DNA of 64,000 bases, from the NCBI RefSeq assembly GCF_029909975.1, contig NZ_CP094516.1, forward strand, positions 7,356,501 through 7,420,500, written 5' to 3'. Below are positions 19,437 through 29,484 of the stretch, piece by piece; within the stretch, counting starts at the first letter, position 1; every line of letters starts with the position of its first letter. The stretch comes from Bradyrhizobium sp. ISRA430. GTDB taxonomy: Bacteria; Pseudomonadota; Alphaproteobacteria; Rhizobiales; Xanthobacteraceae. The notes under the pieces are model-generated. The model saw nothing but the letters and a program-made list of their open reading frames with translations, ran no database searches and was not told the origin of the DNA. The translations under genes and the position numbers were made by a program.

Positions 19437-21116
19437 GTGTTTGCAAACATCAAAATCACCGGTCGATTGATAGCTGGGTTTGGATCGCTTCTTCTGATGT
19501 CCGTTGCAATTGTCGGTTACTCGATCCATACCTCCCGGAGCGCGAACGGATCGTTGGCGACTGTGGTTCGCCAAAAAGACCACGTAGCCGAAGATGAGCG
19601 CATCGAAAAGCAAGTATTTGAAGCTCGGATGCATGTATGGATGGCCTTGGCAACCGATGATCCATCGCATTGGGAGAAGGCCGCAGATACCTATAGGCGA
19701 ACATTTGCACGGCTTGAGGATCTCGCTGCCGACACCAAGGACTTGGGCCGCCGGGTGCGAGTGCTGGATCTCAAAAAAGCTGTCGAGGACGATGAAACGA
19801 AGGCGCTCGGGCTGAAGGAATTTAGAGGAAGAAATAGCGCGCTAGACACGCCCGCGGCGAAATCGGCCGCAAGTGCCGCACTCGCCGCCGGTGGTCGGGT
19901 TGACGAACTCTCAGAGCCGCTCGCGATTGATTACGAGAAGGCTTCGAAAGCCACTGCGCTAAAGGCGGAAGATAAGCTTGGATTGGGCGTGATGATAGCC
20001 TTGATCCTTGGCGCTCTCAGTTTGCTGCTGGGTTTCATCCTCGCGGTGCTTACCTCGCGCAGCATTAGCGACCCGATCCGGAATCTGACAGCATCGATGC
20101 TCGAGTTGGCCGGTGGCAATTTCGATGTTGTGCTCCACGGTCTTGGTCGCAAGGACGAAATTGGGGAAATTGCGAATGCGGTCGAAAGGTTCAAGGTGAA
20201 GTCGGCCGAGAAGGCGGAGGCGGAAACCCAAGCCAAACTAGCTCATGATCGTATCGCTGCTGAGCAACGAAAGTCCGACATGCGCAGGCTTGCAGATGCG
20301 TTCGACGCGGCCATCGGGGAAATTGTCGAAACCGTTTCCTCGGCGTCCACAGAACTGGAGGCGTCGGCTCGCTCACTGGCAAACACTGCCGAATCCACAC
20401 AGCGACTCTCGACCGCTGTAGCCTCGGTCTCCGAACAGGCGTCCGCGAACGTTCAGTCCGTTGCATCGGCCACAGAAGAAGTGTCGATTTCCGTAAATGA
20501 GATTGGCCGGCAAGTGCAGGAGTCAGCTCGTATTGCGAGTGAAGCCGTTCGAATAGCCGCGAGCGCTGACAAGCGCGTTCTGTCTCTCTCTGAGGCCGCC
20601 GGCAAGGTCGGTGACGTCATCCAATTCATCAACACAATTGCATCTCAAACAAATCTTCTGGCCTTGAACGCGACAATCGAGGCAGCCCGCGCCGGAGACG
20701 CTGGGCGAGGGTTCGCAGTCGTTGCATCAGAAGTGAAAATGTTAGCGGACCAGACCGCGAAGGCGACGAAGGAGATAAGTGATCAGATTTGTGGAATTCA
20801 GTCATCCACCAAGGAATCAGTGGCAAGCATCAAAGAAGTCACCAGCGTTATTGGCCGAATCTCAGAAAGTTGCTCGGCCATCGCGTCTGCTGTGGAAGAA
20901 CAAGGCGCTGCAAACCAAGAGATTGCTCGGAATGTGCAGCAGGCGGCAATTGGTACGACCCAGGTCGCCACAAATATCGCCGAAGTCAATCGAGGTGCGG
21001 ATCAGACGGGCACCGCGTCAACGCAGGTGCTTTCCGCTGCCAGGTCCCTAGCTGAGGATAGCAATCGTCTGAAGCTGGAAGTGCAGAGATTCCTGGCCAG
21101 GGTAGCGGAAGCTTAG
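19437..21116 (+). CDS. Methyl-accepting chemotaxis protein
   Basis: A 559-aa membrane chemoreceptor. Layout: transmembrane helix 1 near residues 8-28, a periplasmic sensor region of about 150 residues, transmembrane helix 2 near 181-206, a HAMP domain (about 207-260, beginning [15 protein letters not shown]) and a cytoplasmic signalling domain. The hairpin tip is clear: [20 protein letters not shown] followed by [17 protein letters not shown], about residues 396-435, the CheA/CheW-binding region. It would signal to CheA and so steer swimming, for example toward root exudates. The ligand is unknown. The start is a GTG preceded by a GAGAG-type site. No che genes are adjacent, so it feeds a chemotaxis system encoded elsewhere. 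Confidence 0.93.
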   Translation: MFANIKITGRLIAGFGSLLLMSVAIVGYSIHTSRSANGSLATVVRQKDHVAEDERIEKQVFEARMHVWMALATDDPSHWEKAADTYRRTFARLEDLAADTKDLGRRVRVLDLKKAVEDDETKALGLKEFRGRNSALDTPAAKSAASAALAAGGRVDELSEPLAIDYEKASKATALKAEDKLGLGVMIALILGALSLLLGFILAVLTSRSISDPIRNLTASMLELAGGNFDVVLHGLGRKDEIGEIANAVERFKVKSAEKAEAETQAKLAHDRIAAEQRKSDMRRLADAFDAAIGEIVETVSSASTELEASARSLANTAESTQRLSTAVASVSEQASANVQSVASATEEVSISVNEIGRQVQESARIASEAVRIAASADKRVLSLSEAAGKVGDVIQFINTIASQTNLLALNATIEAARAGDAGRGFAVVASEVKMLADQTAKATKEISDQICGIQSSTKESVASIKEVTSVIGRISESCSAIASAVEEQGAANQEIARNVQQAAIGTTQVATNIAEVNRGADQTGTASTQVLSAARSLAEDSNRLKLEVQRFLARVAEA

Positions 21117-21969
21117 CAAAGCTTTGACGCTCCTGAAGAAGCGCTGCTCCAGTGCGCATGTCCCTTTATCTTGGTCGGATGTATTTTCCACGCCGACCTC
21201 TCGGGGGCGCGACCGACGGACAAGAGCCCAATAGGGCTTGAGGGCAGCAGCTGCCGACAATAGGTACTTCATCTCGTGCAAAGCGCCACTTTGCGTGGAA
21301 TGAGTGCACCCAGGAATGGAATGATTGCCGCTTTTCGTCAGGTCGAAGTCAAAGCTAGATGCGGCGGTGGAACACGTTCGCCCAGCTCCGAACTTGGTCA
21401 AGCGACGTCTGTTACTGTACGTCTGATGGCTCCAGCGGCTTCGACCGAAAGAAACCGAACCTGCCGGAATGTGTTCAGGCCGCCATCAGCTCGGCTGGCC
21501 TTTCACCTACAAGGGCGGCCAATCGATAGGCCTACAAGTCCACTGCGGTTGATCTCAGCAAGCAGACTGTCGGCGCGATGCCTCGCCGGAGTTCCAACAA
21601 GCCGTGTGCCCGCTGTCGCATCCGTCGCCACCGGATCACGAATGAACTCATCCATCCGGATAATGAAATGGACGGAAAGGCCTGCGAAATCCTCCTCCGG
21701 CCTCTTGGTGCTTACCGTAGAATCCTCGTGATCAAACTCCAACTCGCCCAAACTATCGCTGCAAGCCAGGCGATCATTACGATGGTGGCAACTCCCAGGA
21801 ATCCGATAGGAACTAGCTGATTGCCATTTCGCCGCCGTTCGCCTGCATCCAGGGTAAGAGACGATCAGAGCTGCCCGCCTGGCATACACCGGTGAGCTGA
21901 GACAACCATCCGGGTTGAGGACCTAGGAGTGACCGGGCCGGAAGCTGCTCTAATACTGCAAAGGCCGCT
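21117..21969. other. Intergenic stretch, no gene seen
   Basis: About 0.85 kb between the chemoreceptor and the convergent effector gene. Frames of 80-150 codons on both strands overlap and carry no recognisable motif or ribosome site. Confidence 0.4.
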
Positions 21970-23796
21970 TCATAGGGTGAGGCCGTGCTCATTGAGCACC
22001 TTATCTCTGAGAGCCCCCTTGATCTCACGGGCGATCTCTTTGCGAACTGCGGCGCCCAACTCTATCTTGGCATCCTCGACAAGGTCAGCTTCGACCCCGA
22101 TCAAACCTTTGTCGGTGAGCTGTTGCTGCAGCCGGCTGTGGAACTCCGTGCCCATTGCAGCAAGGAGCTGGTCGTGCGCCCTGGTGTGGTCTTCGGGTGC
22201 GATACGACTCACAACGTCGTCCCAGGGTTGCCAGTCCATCGCCAAATAGTCGGCGAATTCCGCCGCCTCTCGGTTGCGCACGGATGTCTCTGCACTGTCA
22301 ACGTCAGCGTCGGTCACACCGGAAACCTCAAAGAAGCGCATGTTCGGGGCGACGTGTTGCAGTCCCAGCCGCTCGCGGAGCTTATTTTGATAAGCAAGAG
22401 AGACCTCAATGGCGTCGATGTCTTCGACGTTGCTGCCCGAGCCTAGCGCGTGAACCTTCTCGCGCGCAATTCTGTCCAGCGCGTCCAGGCGGAACATGAC
22501 CCGCCCCAGATCGATGAGATCGGGAAGCCGGGCCTTGTTGTTATAGGCGCCGTTCTCGACCTCTGCGATGAGGCGTGCGGTCTGCATGCCGTTCCAGGTC
22601 AAAGTTCTGCGATCCTCGCAGCTCTCGTTGGCGTCCAGGGCCAGTTGGAAGTAGCGCTTACGCAATTCCGGGTTTTGCGCCACTTGGCGCAGATCATTGG
22701 CCACTGACTGCCGGAATTCTTCGTTGCCAGAGTTCACGGACTCGAACAGTTTGCCAAGGAAGAGCGCGTATTCCCGGGCGCCCGGCTCTTCAGCGACGCT
22801 CTGCCAAGCGGCCAGCACCTCTCGATCACCCTCCTGTGGATTTCCCCGGAGCCAGTTTGCGACCGTTTCAATGAGAGCATCGGGCTGTTCATCGTCTGTC
22901 TCGGACAATTCACTTTCGTCATTGTGCGAATGGTAGACGGTTGGACCGGCATAGTCCTCGGCGCTTAGGATTGTATCCAGGTTCGCGAGCACCTGCTCGG
23001 GCAGAGGATTGTCGGTCAGAACTATGCTGCCAGGAGCGACCAATTGCGTCAGCAGGTCGTCCGGTAGGCTCGTCAATTGGTTTTGGCCGACGTCGAGAAA
23101 GTCCAGCGAAGCAGGGAGGTGCCGCGGCAGACGCGTCAGTTGGTTTTCGCTGACGTCGAGAAACTGGAGGGTGGCGGGAAGGGTCTCCGGCAGATTCGCC
23201 AACTGATTGTGGCTGGCGCGGAGAAACTGCAGCGAAGCAGGGAGCACCTCGGGCAGTTCCTGCAGCTGATTGTGGTTGAGGTCGAGATGCTCGAGCTCAG
23301 CAGGTAGGACCCCAGGCAGGCTCCTCAGCCGGTTTGAGCTCGCGTCGAGGCCTCTGAGCTCGGTCGGGAGTTCGGGCAGGGTGGTCAGCTGATTGCCCCT
23401 AACGTCAAGACGCCGGAGCGAAGCAGGCAGGCTATCGGGCAGAGTGGTCAACCGATTGAAGGGCACATCAAGCGCAACGATAATGCTCGGAAGTCTTGGC
23501 AGGCTTGTAAGGGACAGCGATCCAAGATCCAGTGTAGTGGTCTCACCCAGAGTATTCACTCGGCGCACCGCTTCTTCCCGATCCTCGAGCGGGCCTACCT
23601 CCGGTTCAGCAGCCCAATTCTCAAGCACCTCATCTCCCTCGCCCTCAATATGGGCGGAATCTCTGGAGTTTGCTGCGGAGCCTGTCACGACCGCGTTCCA
23701 CTGCGCCGCGTCTTCGTCTTGCCCGTCCTGCTGTCCGGAAGATACAGAAGGGATGCCACCGTTGCTCTGAATATGTCCTGTCTCAATTGGATCCAT
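21970..23796 (-). CDS. nopM: Type III effector, LRR-NEL E3 ubiquitin ligase (NopM-like)
   Basis: A 608-aa effector of the IpaH/SspH/NopM class. N-terminal region: secretion signal and polar spacer. Residues about 95-260 hold around eight bacterial LPX-type leucine-rich repeats (units such as LRRLDVRGNQLTTLPELP) for substrate binding. The C-terminal half is a novel E3 ligase (NEL) domain with the catalytic cysteine in SCEDRRTLTWNGMQ (Cys393, CxD motif). Such enzymes transfer ubiquitin to host proteins inside the plant cell. A strong GGAGGG ribosome site and a tts box about 50-80 bp upstream support expression with the type III system. A paralogue is divergently encoded at 24466-26211. The gene symbol denotes the family, not a proven orthologue. 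Confidence 0.9.
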   Translation of the reverse strand: MDPIETGHIQSNGGIPSVSSGQQDGQDEDAAQWNAVVTGSAANSRDSAHIEGEGDEVLENWAAEPEVGPLEDREEAVRRVNTLGETTTLDLGSLSLTSLPRLPSIIVALDVPFNRLTTLPDSLPASLRRLDVRGNQLTTLPELPTELRGLDASSNRLRSLPGVLPAELEHLDLNHNQLQELPEVLPASLQFLRASHNQLANLPETLPATLQFLDVSENQLTRLPRHLPASLDFLDVGQNQLTSLPDDLLTQLVAPGSIVLTDNPLPEQVLANLDTILSAEDYAGPTVYHSHNDESELSETDDEQPDALIETVANWLRGNPQEGDREVLAAWQSVAEEPGAREYALFLGKLFESVNSGNEEFRQSVANDLRQVAQNPELRKRYFQLALDANESCEDRRTLTWNGMQTARLIAEVENGAYNNKARLPDLIDLGRVMFRLDALDRIAREKVHALGSGSNVEDIDAIEVSLAYQNKLRERLGLQHVAPNMRFFEVSGVTDADVDSAETSVRNREAAEFADYLAMDWQPWDDVVSRIAPEDHTRAHDQLLAAMGTEFHSRLQQQLTDKGLIGVEADLVEDAKIELGAAVRKEIAREIKGALRDKVLNEHGLTL

Positions 23797-23846
23797 CCCA
23801 CCCTCCTCACGAAATTGAGCGCAGACTCAGCCCACGGTGACAATGC

Positions 23847-23876
23847 TCTAGGACCAGTAGCTTTCGATAAGCTGAC
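23847..23876 (-). promoter_or_regulatory. tts box for the minus-strand NEL effector
   Basis: On the minus strand the sequence GTCAGCTTATCGAAAGCT begins at 23876. This is a full match to the core of the tts-box consensus. It ends about 50 bp before the effector start codon at 23796. Confidence 0.85.
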
Positions 23877-24191
23877 AGACTGTCGCCGTAAGTGGCATCG
23901 ATGGCAACGAAGCTGGCATGACCCTGGGTGCAGGATTTGATCGGCCGATCCGCTGACCGTAAGATATTTTCCGCTGACGCGTTTCCGCGCATAACCACCC
24001 AGCAGCCGCTCAAGTATAAAGCCCACGCGCGGCGGCGGTGCCTTTCTCCAACTACCTGCGAAGCAAGAGCGCACGCTCTCCAACGCCCAACGTCCGCGTC
24101 GGTCCTCTCTCGTGCCAAGACAATCGCTGCCGCGCTGGTATTTGCCGTTGGTGGGGAGCCCAACGATCTGGGTGTTTTTGCGGCGACACTC

Positions 24192-24221
24192 GTCAGCTGA
24201 TCGACAGGTGGGCCTGCTAAG
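24192..24221 (+). promoter_or_regulatory. tts box, degenerate, for the plus-strand NEL effector
   Basis: GTCAGCTGATCGACAGGT starts at 24192 and keeps the GTCAGC, TCG and AG-T core of the tts box with a few changes. It lies about 270 bp before the chosen start of the effector at 24466, farther than the other boxes in this window. Confidence 0.6.
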
Positions 24222-24465
24222 GGCGAAGGCTGCCACCGTTGACGGTACTCCGGACTTGTCTGGCCTGCGAGATGGCAGACTGCGGGCAGCAGTATCGATC
24301 TATTGTCCAGGTTAGGCTCGTATCGGCCTGTGTCGAAGAGGTGCTGGACGGCAGTCGCGGACCACGCGCACACGCCTTCGAATGATCATTTGCTCTGCGG
24401 ACCTAGCTGCTTCGCGGCCTTGGGAAGCGGAGGTGTACTCGTTAGTTCTGACGATGGAGAGATTG

Positions 24466-26211
24466 ATGGACACAGGACACGCACAGCGGAGCGCGGCTTC
24501 CTCCCCGGACGCATTTGAAGAGGTGGAGCAGGAAAGCTACCTCGGCGGCTTCAATCGTGCCGTCGCGAATTTGGTCGAAACGTTGACAGGGTATCGGACC
24601 CCAGCCTCCGCGCGCGCACAGATCCTGGACAATTGGGTTGCCGAAGAAGGGCAGTGCGAAGCCGAGAATAGGCGACAGGGGCGCAGACGAATCAGGAATT
24701 CGGATAACACAGGCTCGCGCTCGCTGGATTTGTCCTCGCTCTCACTGACCGCTCTGCCCGCCGCCCTTCCGCCAAGGTTGCTGGAACTGCGCGCCAGGCA
24801 CAACGAGCTAAGCAGCCTGCCTGCCGCGTTCCCACCCGGTCTCCAGCGTCTTCTCATTAGCCATAATCGCTTGACCAGTTTGCCGGACGATCTTCCGGCG
24901 ACCCTCTCTGAGCTAGAGGTTGCTGACAACAGCTTGACCAGTCTGCCGGCAAACCTTCCGGCCGGGCTCGAGATCTTGAACGCAAACGACAACCGGCTCA
25001 TCAGCCTGCCGGATGCTCTCCCGAGCGGGCTCACCTCGCTTGCGGTCAGTGGCAATCAGTTGACCGACCTCCCGGTGTCCCTCCCCTCGTGGCTCGTTGA
25101 ACTCAATGTCAGCGGCAATCAATTGGCCAACCTCCCCGACCCACTTCCGAGCACGCTCCAATCACTCAATGTCAGCGGTAACCGGCTGACCAGCCTGCCT
25201 GAAGGTCTTTTAGATGCTCTTGTGCCGAATAATAGCCTCTACTACCCGCATCTGGAGAGACTCGAATTGGAGGATAACGCGCTGCCGGACGACATCCTCG
25301 CTCATCTGGCGGCGGCTGAAGCGCCACCGCAGCTTGCGCAGCAATCCCTGCATGAAGCTGCCGCACACTGGCTCGCAGACGACCCGGCCACGCTGGCCGA
25401 ATGGGAGCACTTTGCGGACGAGCCCGGCGCCCAAGACTACGCACAGTTCCTGGAGAGGCTACGAGGCAGCGTGAACTACGGCAATAACGGGTTTCGGCAA
25501 GCAGTGGCTGACGATCTACGGCAGGCGGCCGCCAATCCGACGTTGCGCGAGCAGTTCTTTGCACAGGCTTCCGAGGCCAACACGAGCTGCGAGGATCGGG
25601 TCACCTTGCACTGGAATGGTATGCAGACCGCGCGCATCAACGCTGACGTCAAGGACGGGGTATATGACGATCGGCTTGGCGATCTGATCCAGCGCGGCCG
25701 TGTCGCCTTCCGCTTGGAGGCGTTGGACGAGATCGCGCGCGACAGGATCAACTCGCTCGCGAGCGGCAACCCGAACGTAGACGACATCGAAGTCTATCTG
25801 GCCTATCAACATCGGCTGCGCGAGCCGTTGGAGCTCTATCATCTCGCCCCTGATATGCGCTTCCTAGAGGTCTCTCACGTCAGCGAGGATGATGCGACGG
25901 AGGCGCTCGACCTGGTCCGGGAGCGGGAAGCAAGCCAGTTCACCGACTACATGGCAAGCCGCTGGCAACCCTGGGAGACGGTGCTGAGGCGCATCGCTCC
26001 AGACGAACATGCCGCGATGGGAGACCGGGTGCTCGACGCCATGGGCGACGAGTTTCAAACCCGCTTGACTCAGCGACTGGTCGAGCATGGTCTTCTAGGC
26101 GATGCGGATGCCGAGCGGGTGCTCGGAGCCCAAGTCCGAAACGAGATCGCTGGCGAGATCAAAGGCGAGGTCATGCAACGTGTGCTCGCAGAGCGTGGCC
26201 TCGAACTATGA
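24466..26211 (+). CDS. nopM: Type III effector, LRR-NEL E3 ubiquitin ligase (second NopM-like copy)
   Basis: A 581-aa paralogue of the divergent effector at 21970-23796. The frame is open from 24382, but the ATG at 24466 has a GGAGAG ribosome site and gives an N-terminus (MDTGHAQRS) like that of its partner (MDPIETGHIQS). About eight LPX leucine-rich repeats cover residues 80-250 (units such as LISHNRLTSLPDDLPATLS). The NEL catalytic cysteine is Cys375 in SCEDRVTLHWNGMQ, followed by conserved NEL helices to the end. All key residues are present, so it should be an active ubiquitin ligase in host cells. The head-to-head arrangement suggests duplication with inversion and later divergence of the substrate-binding repeats. 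Confidence 0.9.
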   Translation: MDTGHAQRSAASSPDAFEEVEQESYLGGFNRAVANLVETLTGYRTPASARAQILDNWVAEEGQCEAENRRQGRRRIRNSDNTGSRSLDLSSLSLTALPAALPPRLLELRARHNELSSLPAAFPPGLQRLLISHNRLTSLPDDLPATLSELEVADNSLTSLPANLPAGLEILNANDNRLISLPDALPSGLTSLAVSGNQLTDLPVSLPSWLVELNVSGNQLANLPDPLPSTLQSLNVSGNRLTSLPEGLLDALVPNNSLYYPHLERLELEDNALPDDILAHLAAAEAPPQLAQQSLHEAAAHWLADDPATLAEWEHFADEPGAQDYAQFLERLRGSVNYGNNGFRQAVADDLRQAAANPTLREQFFAQASEANTSCEDRVTLHWNGMQTARINADVKDGVYDDRLGDLIQRGRVAFRLEALDEIARDRINSLASGNPNVDDIEVYLAYQHRLREPLELYHLAPDMRFLEVSHVSEDDATEALDLVREREASQFTDYMASRWQPWETVLRRIAPDEHAAMGDRVLDAMGDEFQTRLTQRLVEHGLLGDADAERVLGAQVRNEIAGEIKGEVMQRVLAERGLEL

Positions 26212-26705
26212 GGCTCCCAAACCGCCGCAGCGATATCCATTATTGCTCCGCGGCGGTACCCAAAGATCGATCGTGAAGGCTCGGCCATCGCTGCCGAGGT
26301 GCTTTCGCGCTTTGGCAATGCGCTGCCGTCGATGAGGGTCTTTCGGTCTTGCCGAGTGACGAAAATTTCGAGGGCGTATCTACGTCCAGTCGAAGGCGCT
26401 TCGCGACGAGAGCTCCTCGGTCGAAAAGTTGTCGAGGAGACCAAGGCGTGCAGCGGTGAAATCATCGGTTGCGGAGGCGCTGCCGCAGCCAGCCAGCTCG
26501 GTTTGACGAGGCAGCTAAATGTTCGGGCGGCGATGCTTGAATTCGGCGCACGATCGACAGGCGATCCATTGTTCCGTCCGTCGAGGAATTCGTCAGCTCG
26601 AACTGGAGGCCGGCGAAGAGGTGCGGCAAAATTGGAGCGACCCCGTCCCTAGTCAGGCGAGTGCCGATCCCAGGCCACTCTCGCGCCCAGTAATATCCTG
26701 ATCTC
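26212..26705. other. Intergenic stretch, no gene seen
   Basis: About 0.5 kb between the second NEL effector and the next tts box. Only short overlapping frames without recognisable motifs. Confidence 0.45.
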
Positions 26706-26735
26706 GTCAGCTTTTCGAAAGGTTGCGGCTACAAC
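26706..26735 (+). promoter_or_regulatory. tts box
   Basis: GTCAGCTTTTCGAAAGGT matches the tts-box core with one or two changes. It lies 127 bp upstream of the ATG of the 746-aa effector. Confidence 0.85.
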
Positions 26736-26832
26736 AATCAAGAATCTGACTCTTGCTGAACGAGCTGCTATTTGGCCGTAATCCAGACCGTACGGATTGC
26801 TGCAGGGTCTATGCAAACATGAGGAGGGCAGG

Positions 26833-29073
26833 ATGGATCCGGTTGACCCATTCTTCGATTCAGGAGCCTGGATGCGAGAGTACGCCGCCCTGCAGGGGCG
26901 GAGTGGGCAGCGAACGGGCAGCCCAAGCGAGCAGGGTGACTTTGAAGGGCGGCTGCAGGACTTGAATCTCGATCCGTCTGATCAAAGCAAGTCAGCTTCG
27001 CCTGAGCGGTCTCCCGCAGGAGGTGGTCGAGCAGTCCGGCGGGAGGATTTCGGCGGTTCGATGCGGGTGCCGCCGCACTCCGCTTTCAGGGAGAGTGCGC
27101 TAGGCGGCACGCGACGGAGCGTAGACATTGCCAGCTTCCAGCTTCCCACTTCGGCGCAAGTGCCGCAGTCTAGTTTGCGAGATGATCTGTTCAGCAGCGC
27201 ACGTTACAGCTTTCCGGACGCAGAGTCTGCCGCCTCGGCCAAGAGCGGAAAAAGCCGTGGATTATGGTCACGCTTCAAGTCGGGAATCGGCAAGGCCCTT
27301 GGCGGAAAGTCGTCGCGTGACGCGGGAGAATCTGACGTCTTTTCGACGAATGTACGAATTGATTATGCCAGGCAGCCGGGCCGGACGCGCGGGGTCAATT
27401 CGGCCGATGAGGAGCTCATTGAAGATTTCCGAAACAAGGCGGCGGGTAATCTCAGCGATGGCACTATCAAGAATGCGGCAGCCGATTTGCGCCATTTGAG
27501 CGCGCGCCTGAGCGACGCCGGCAGGCCCTCAATTGCCGATCGAATTCGCCGCGAATTTGAAAACGCGCAGCTGGTAAATCCCGATGTGGAAAACCACCAG
27601 CTAGAAGCTGAGCTCGATGAGGACGTCGACACCTACGCAAAGGACCGCGGCAGGCGAATCAAGGCGGCCCTGAAGAAGCTTCGTGAAGTCGGTGCCGGAA
27701 ACACGTTGGCAGCCGATGTCCGCCGGCTGGCTCCTCATGCTGAGGACGCAACCCTCATTCGCATGTGGGCGGCGGCGGAAAAGGCGACAGACAGGATCGA
27801 CCCAAAGACGATCGACAGGCAAACTCGCCGCATGTTCAGGCTGAGTGAGTGGCTGCAGACGCATGATAGACAGCCGATCGCCGGCCGACTTTCCACCCCT
27901 GGGCTCGCTCAGGACGTCGAGGAGTACAAGCACGAGACCGGGGACAGCAAGATCAACGCTGATCTGGTCAGGCTTGGGCTCTACCAGCAAATCCTTGAGG
28001 CGAACAGGGCACTGGGATTGCCCCCTCCTGAGGACCCGGGTCAGCCTTCTGCGGAAGCTGCTCGTCAGGCCCGCTCGCCACAGGAGCTTCCCGCAACGCC
28101 TGCCACGCCGAGCGCGGGAGCTTGGGAATGGCTTGGAGAGCAAATGCACGGATCTGGCTCATCGATGCCGGCGCCGCAAAGCGGATGGCGGGCCGGCTCG
28201 TCCCAGCTGCTTCCCGCAACGCCTGCGACGCCGAGCGCGGGAGCCTGGGATTGGCTCGGCGACCAAATCCATGAACCTGCCTCACCAGCGCCGGCGCCGC
28301 ACTGGGCTGCGCAAGCTCAGCCCCCGCTCGAGCTTCCTGCCACTCCAGCCACCCCGAGCCAGGGAGCCTGGGCATGGCTTGGGCAACAGATGCAAGAACC
28401 CGCATCGCCTTCGTCCGTGAGGCCTCGATGGTCAAACATCTACGGCGGTCTCGAGTCCTTCGTTGATCTGGATCCACCCACACCCCACGACTTGCGTGAC
28501 GATGCGCGCTCCGCGCCAGCACCTGAATTTGCGGCCGCCTCGCCGTTCGCAGGACAGCCGGGGGCGGCTTCGGAGCTGCGGGACATTGGAGCAATCGTTG
28601 GCGCCAACTGGCGCCACGGCTCCCAGGCGGCTTCAGACGTGCTGATCGATGTATTGGGCAACATCAATCTGCTGCCAAACCAGTTCGAGCCAAGTCAGTT
28701 TGCAATCAATGGGGAGCGCTATTCGGCGACATTTGGACCGGGCGGTCGCAGAGATATTCGCCTGATCCATCACCCGCGCGCCGCTGGGATGAACGAAGCC
28801 GGGCCATCCCGGCCGCTGCATCGTCCACGGCCAATCGTAAGCGCAAGGCAAACCGGGGAAGGTGCAGTCGATCTTGGCCATCTTATCCGGGGCGGCTGGG
28901 AGCATAGGGAGCGGTTCCTGCCGCCTTACCTCGTGCGCGTTTTGGAAGGCGAGGGCATCATGCCCCAGCCCGGGCGGCCGACCTATTTCGAAATCCGCGG
29001 AATGCCATATAGAGGCGAGTTGGTGGAAAGCGAAGGACGCCAGCGCGTTCGCGTTTATCCCGAACCTCGGTGA
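26833..29073 (+). CDS. Type III effector with EAR-like motif, three ATP-repeats and duplicated C-terminal domain
   Basis: A 746-aa protein. I chose the ATG at 26833, not 26797, because GGAGGGCAGG precedes it directly. Order of parts: N-terminus MDPVDPFFDSGAWMREY; a DLNLDP hexapeptide at residues 43-48, which fits the plant EAR repression motif DLNxxP; two helical integrase-core-like modules (about 195-300 and 300-400) like those of the effectors at 10628 and 30183; three tandem units of about 40 residues (414-535), each with LPATPATPSxGAWxWLGxQM; and a C-terminal region of two related copies (about 585-646 and 680-744), each with a W-H pair, xVLxxxxI(L/M)PxxxxxxxFxIxGxxY and a final (I/V)R(L/V). 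With its tts box it is very probably a secreted effector. Its activity is unknown; transcriptional interference in the plant nucleus is a guess. Confidence 0.75.
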   Translation: MDPVDPFFDSGAWMREYAALQGRSGQRTGSPSEQGDFEGRLQDLNLDPSDQSKSASPERSPAGGGRAVRREDFGGSMRVPPHSAFRESALGGTRRSVDIASFQLPTSAQVPQSSLRDDLFSSARYSFPDAESAASAKSGKSRGLWSRFKSGIGKALGGKSSRDAGESDVFSTNVRIDYARQPGRTRGVNSADEELIEDFRNKAAGNLSDGTIKNAAADLRHLSARLSDAGRPSIADRIRREFENAQLVNPDVENHQLEAELDEDVDTYAKDRGRRIKAALKKLREVGAGNTLAADVRRLAPHAEDATLIRMWAAAEKATDRIDPKTIDRQTRRMFRLSEWLQTHDRQPIAGRLSTPGLAQDVEEYKHETGDSKINADLVRLGLYQQILEANRALGLPPPEDPGQPSAEAARQARSPQELPATPATPSAGAWEWLGEQMHGSGSSMPAPQSGWRAGSSQLLPATPATPSAGAWDWLGDQIHEPASPAPAPHWAAQAQPPLELPATPATPSQGAWAWLGQQMQEPASPSSVRPRWSNIYGGLESFVDLDPPTPHDLRDDARSAPAPEFAAASPFAGQPGAASELRDIGAIVGANWRHGSQAASDVLIDVLGNINLLPNQFEPSQFAINGERYSATFGPGGRRDIRLIHHPRAAGMNEAGPSRPLHRPRPIVSARQTGEGAVDLGHLIRGGWEHRERFLPPYLVRVLEGEGIMPQPGRPTYFEIRGMPYRGELVESEGRQRVRVYPEPR

Positions 29074-29225
29074 AGAAGCAAGTTGGCTGCAATTCCAAAT
29101 GCTCGGCGGGCAGCTCGCGTGAGACGTTCTATCAGGCCGCGCTTGACCGGCGATGCACCCAATCGATGCAGATCGCAGAGGTGGGGCGTGAATACACGCC
29201 TGATTTCGACGGCGATGTTGGCTCA

Positions 29226-29255
29226 GTCAGTTTTCTCAAGCGGCAACCTCTCCGC
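29226..29255 (+). promoter_or_regulatory. Degenerate tts box of a broken effector
   Basis: GTCAGTTTTCTCAAGCGG keeps the GTCAG start and a TC-AAGC core but has lost the standard spacing. It lies about 95 bp before the effector-like N-terminal fragment at 29322 and so looks like the relic of its tts box. Confidence 0.35.
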
Positions 29256-29321
29256 TGTCCGTACATCAGGCCCGAGCCTGGCTCAAAAAATTTCGAAGCG
29301 ACAGTCTCTCAAAAGAGCGCG

Positions 29322-29484
29322 GCGTGAACCCGATCGGGCCAAACGACCCATTCGACACGGAAGTGTGGATATAGGGGTACGCTGCCCTGCAAGATCCGCA
29401 TGTGAGACAACATCCGGCAGCTGTCAAATTGAATGACAAACGGCCTCCTGCGCGCATCGTTTGCCTCATTGTGTCGCTTCATCA
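29322..29484 (+). pseudogene. Broken N-terminus of an effector related to the 746-aa protein
   Basis: Reading from the GTG at 29322 gives VNPIGPNDPFDTEVWI, a stop codon, then GYAALQDPHVRQHP. This parallels the start of the upstream effector (MDPVDPFFDSGAWMREYAAL). The in-frame stop and rapid loss of similarity show that it is a decayed copy or the remains of a tandem effector gene. A degenerate tts box precedes it. The alignment is short, so this is a suggestion. Confidence 0.45.
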
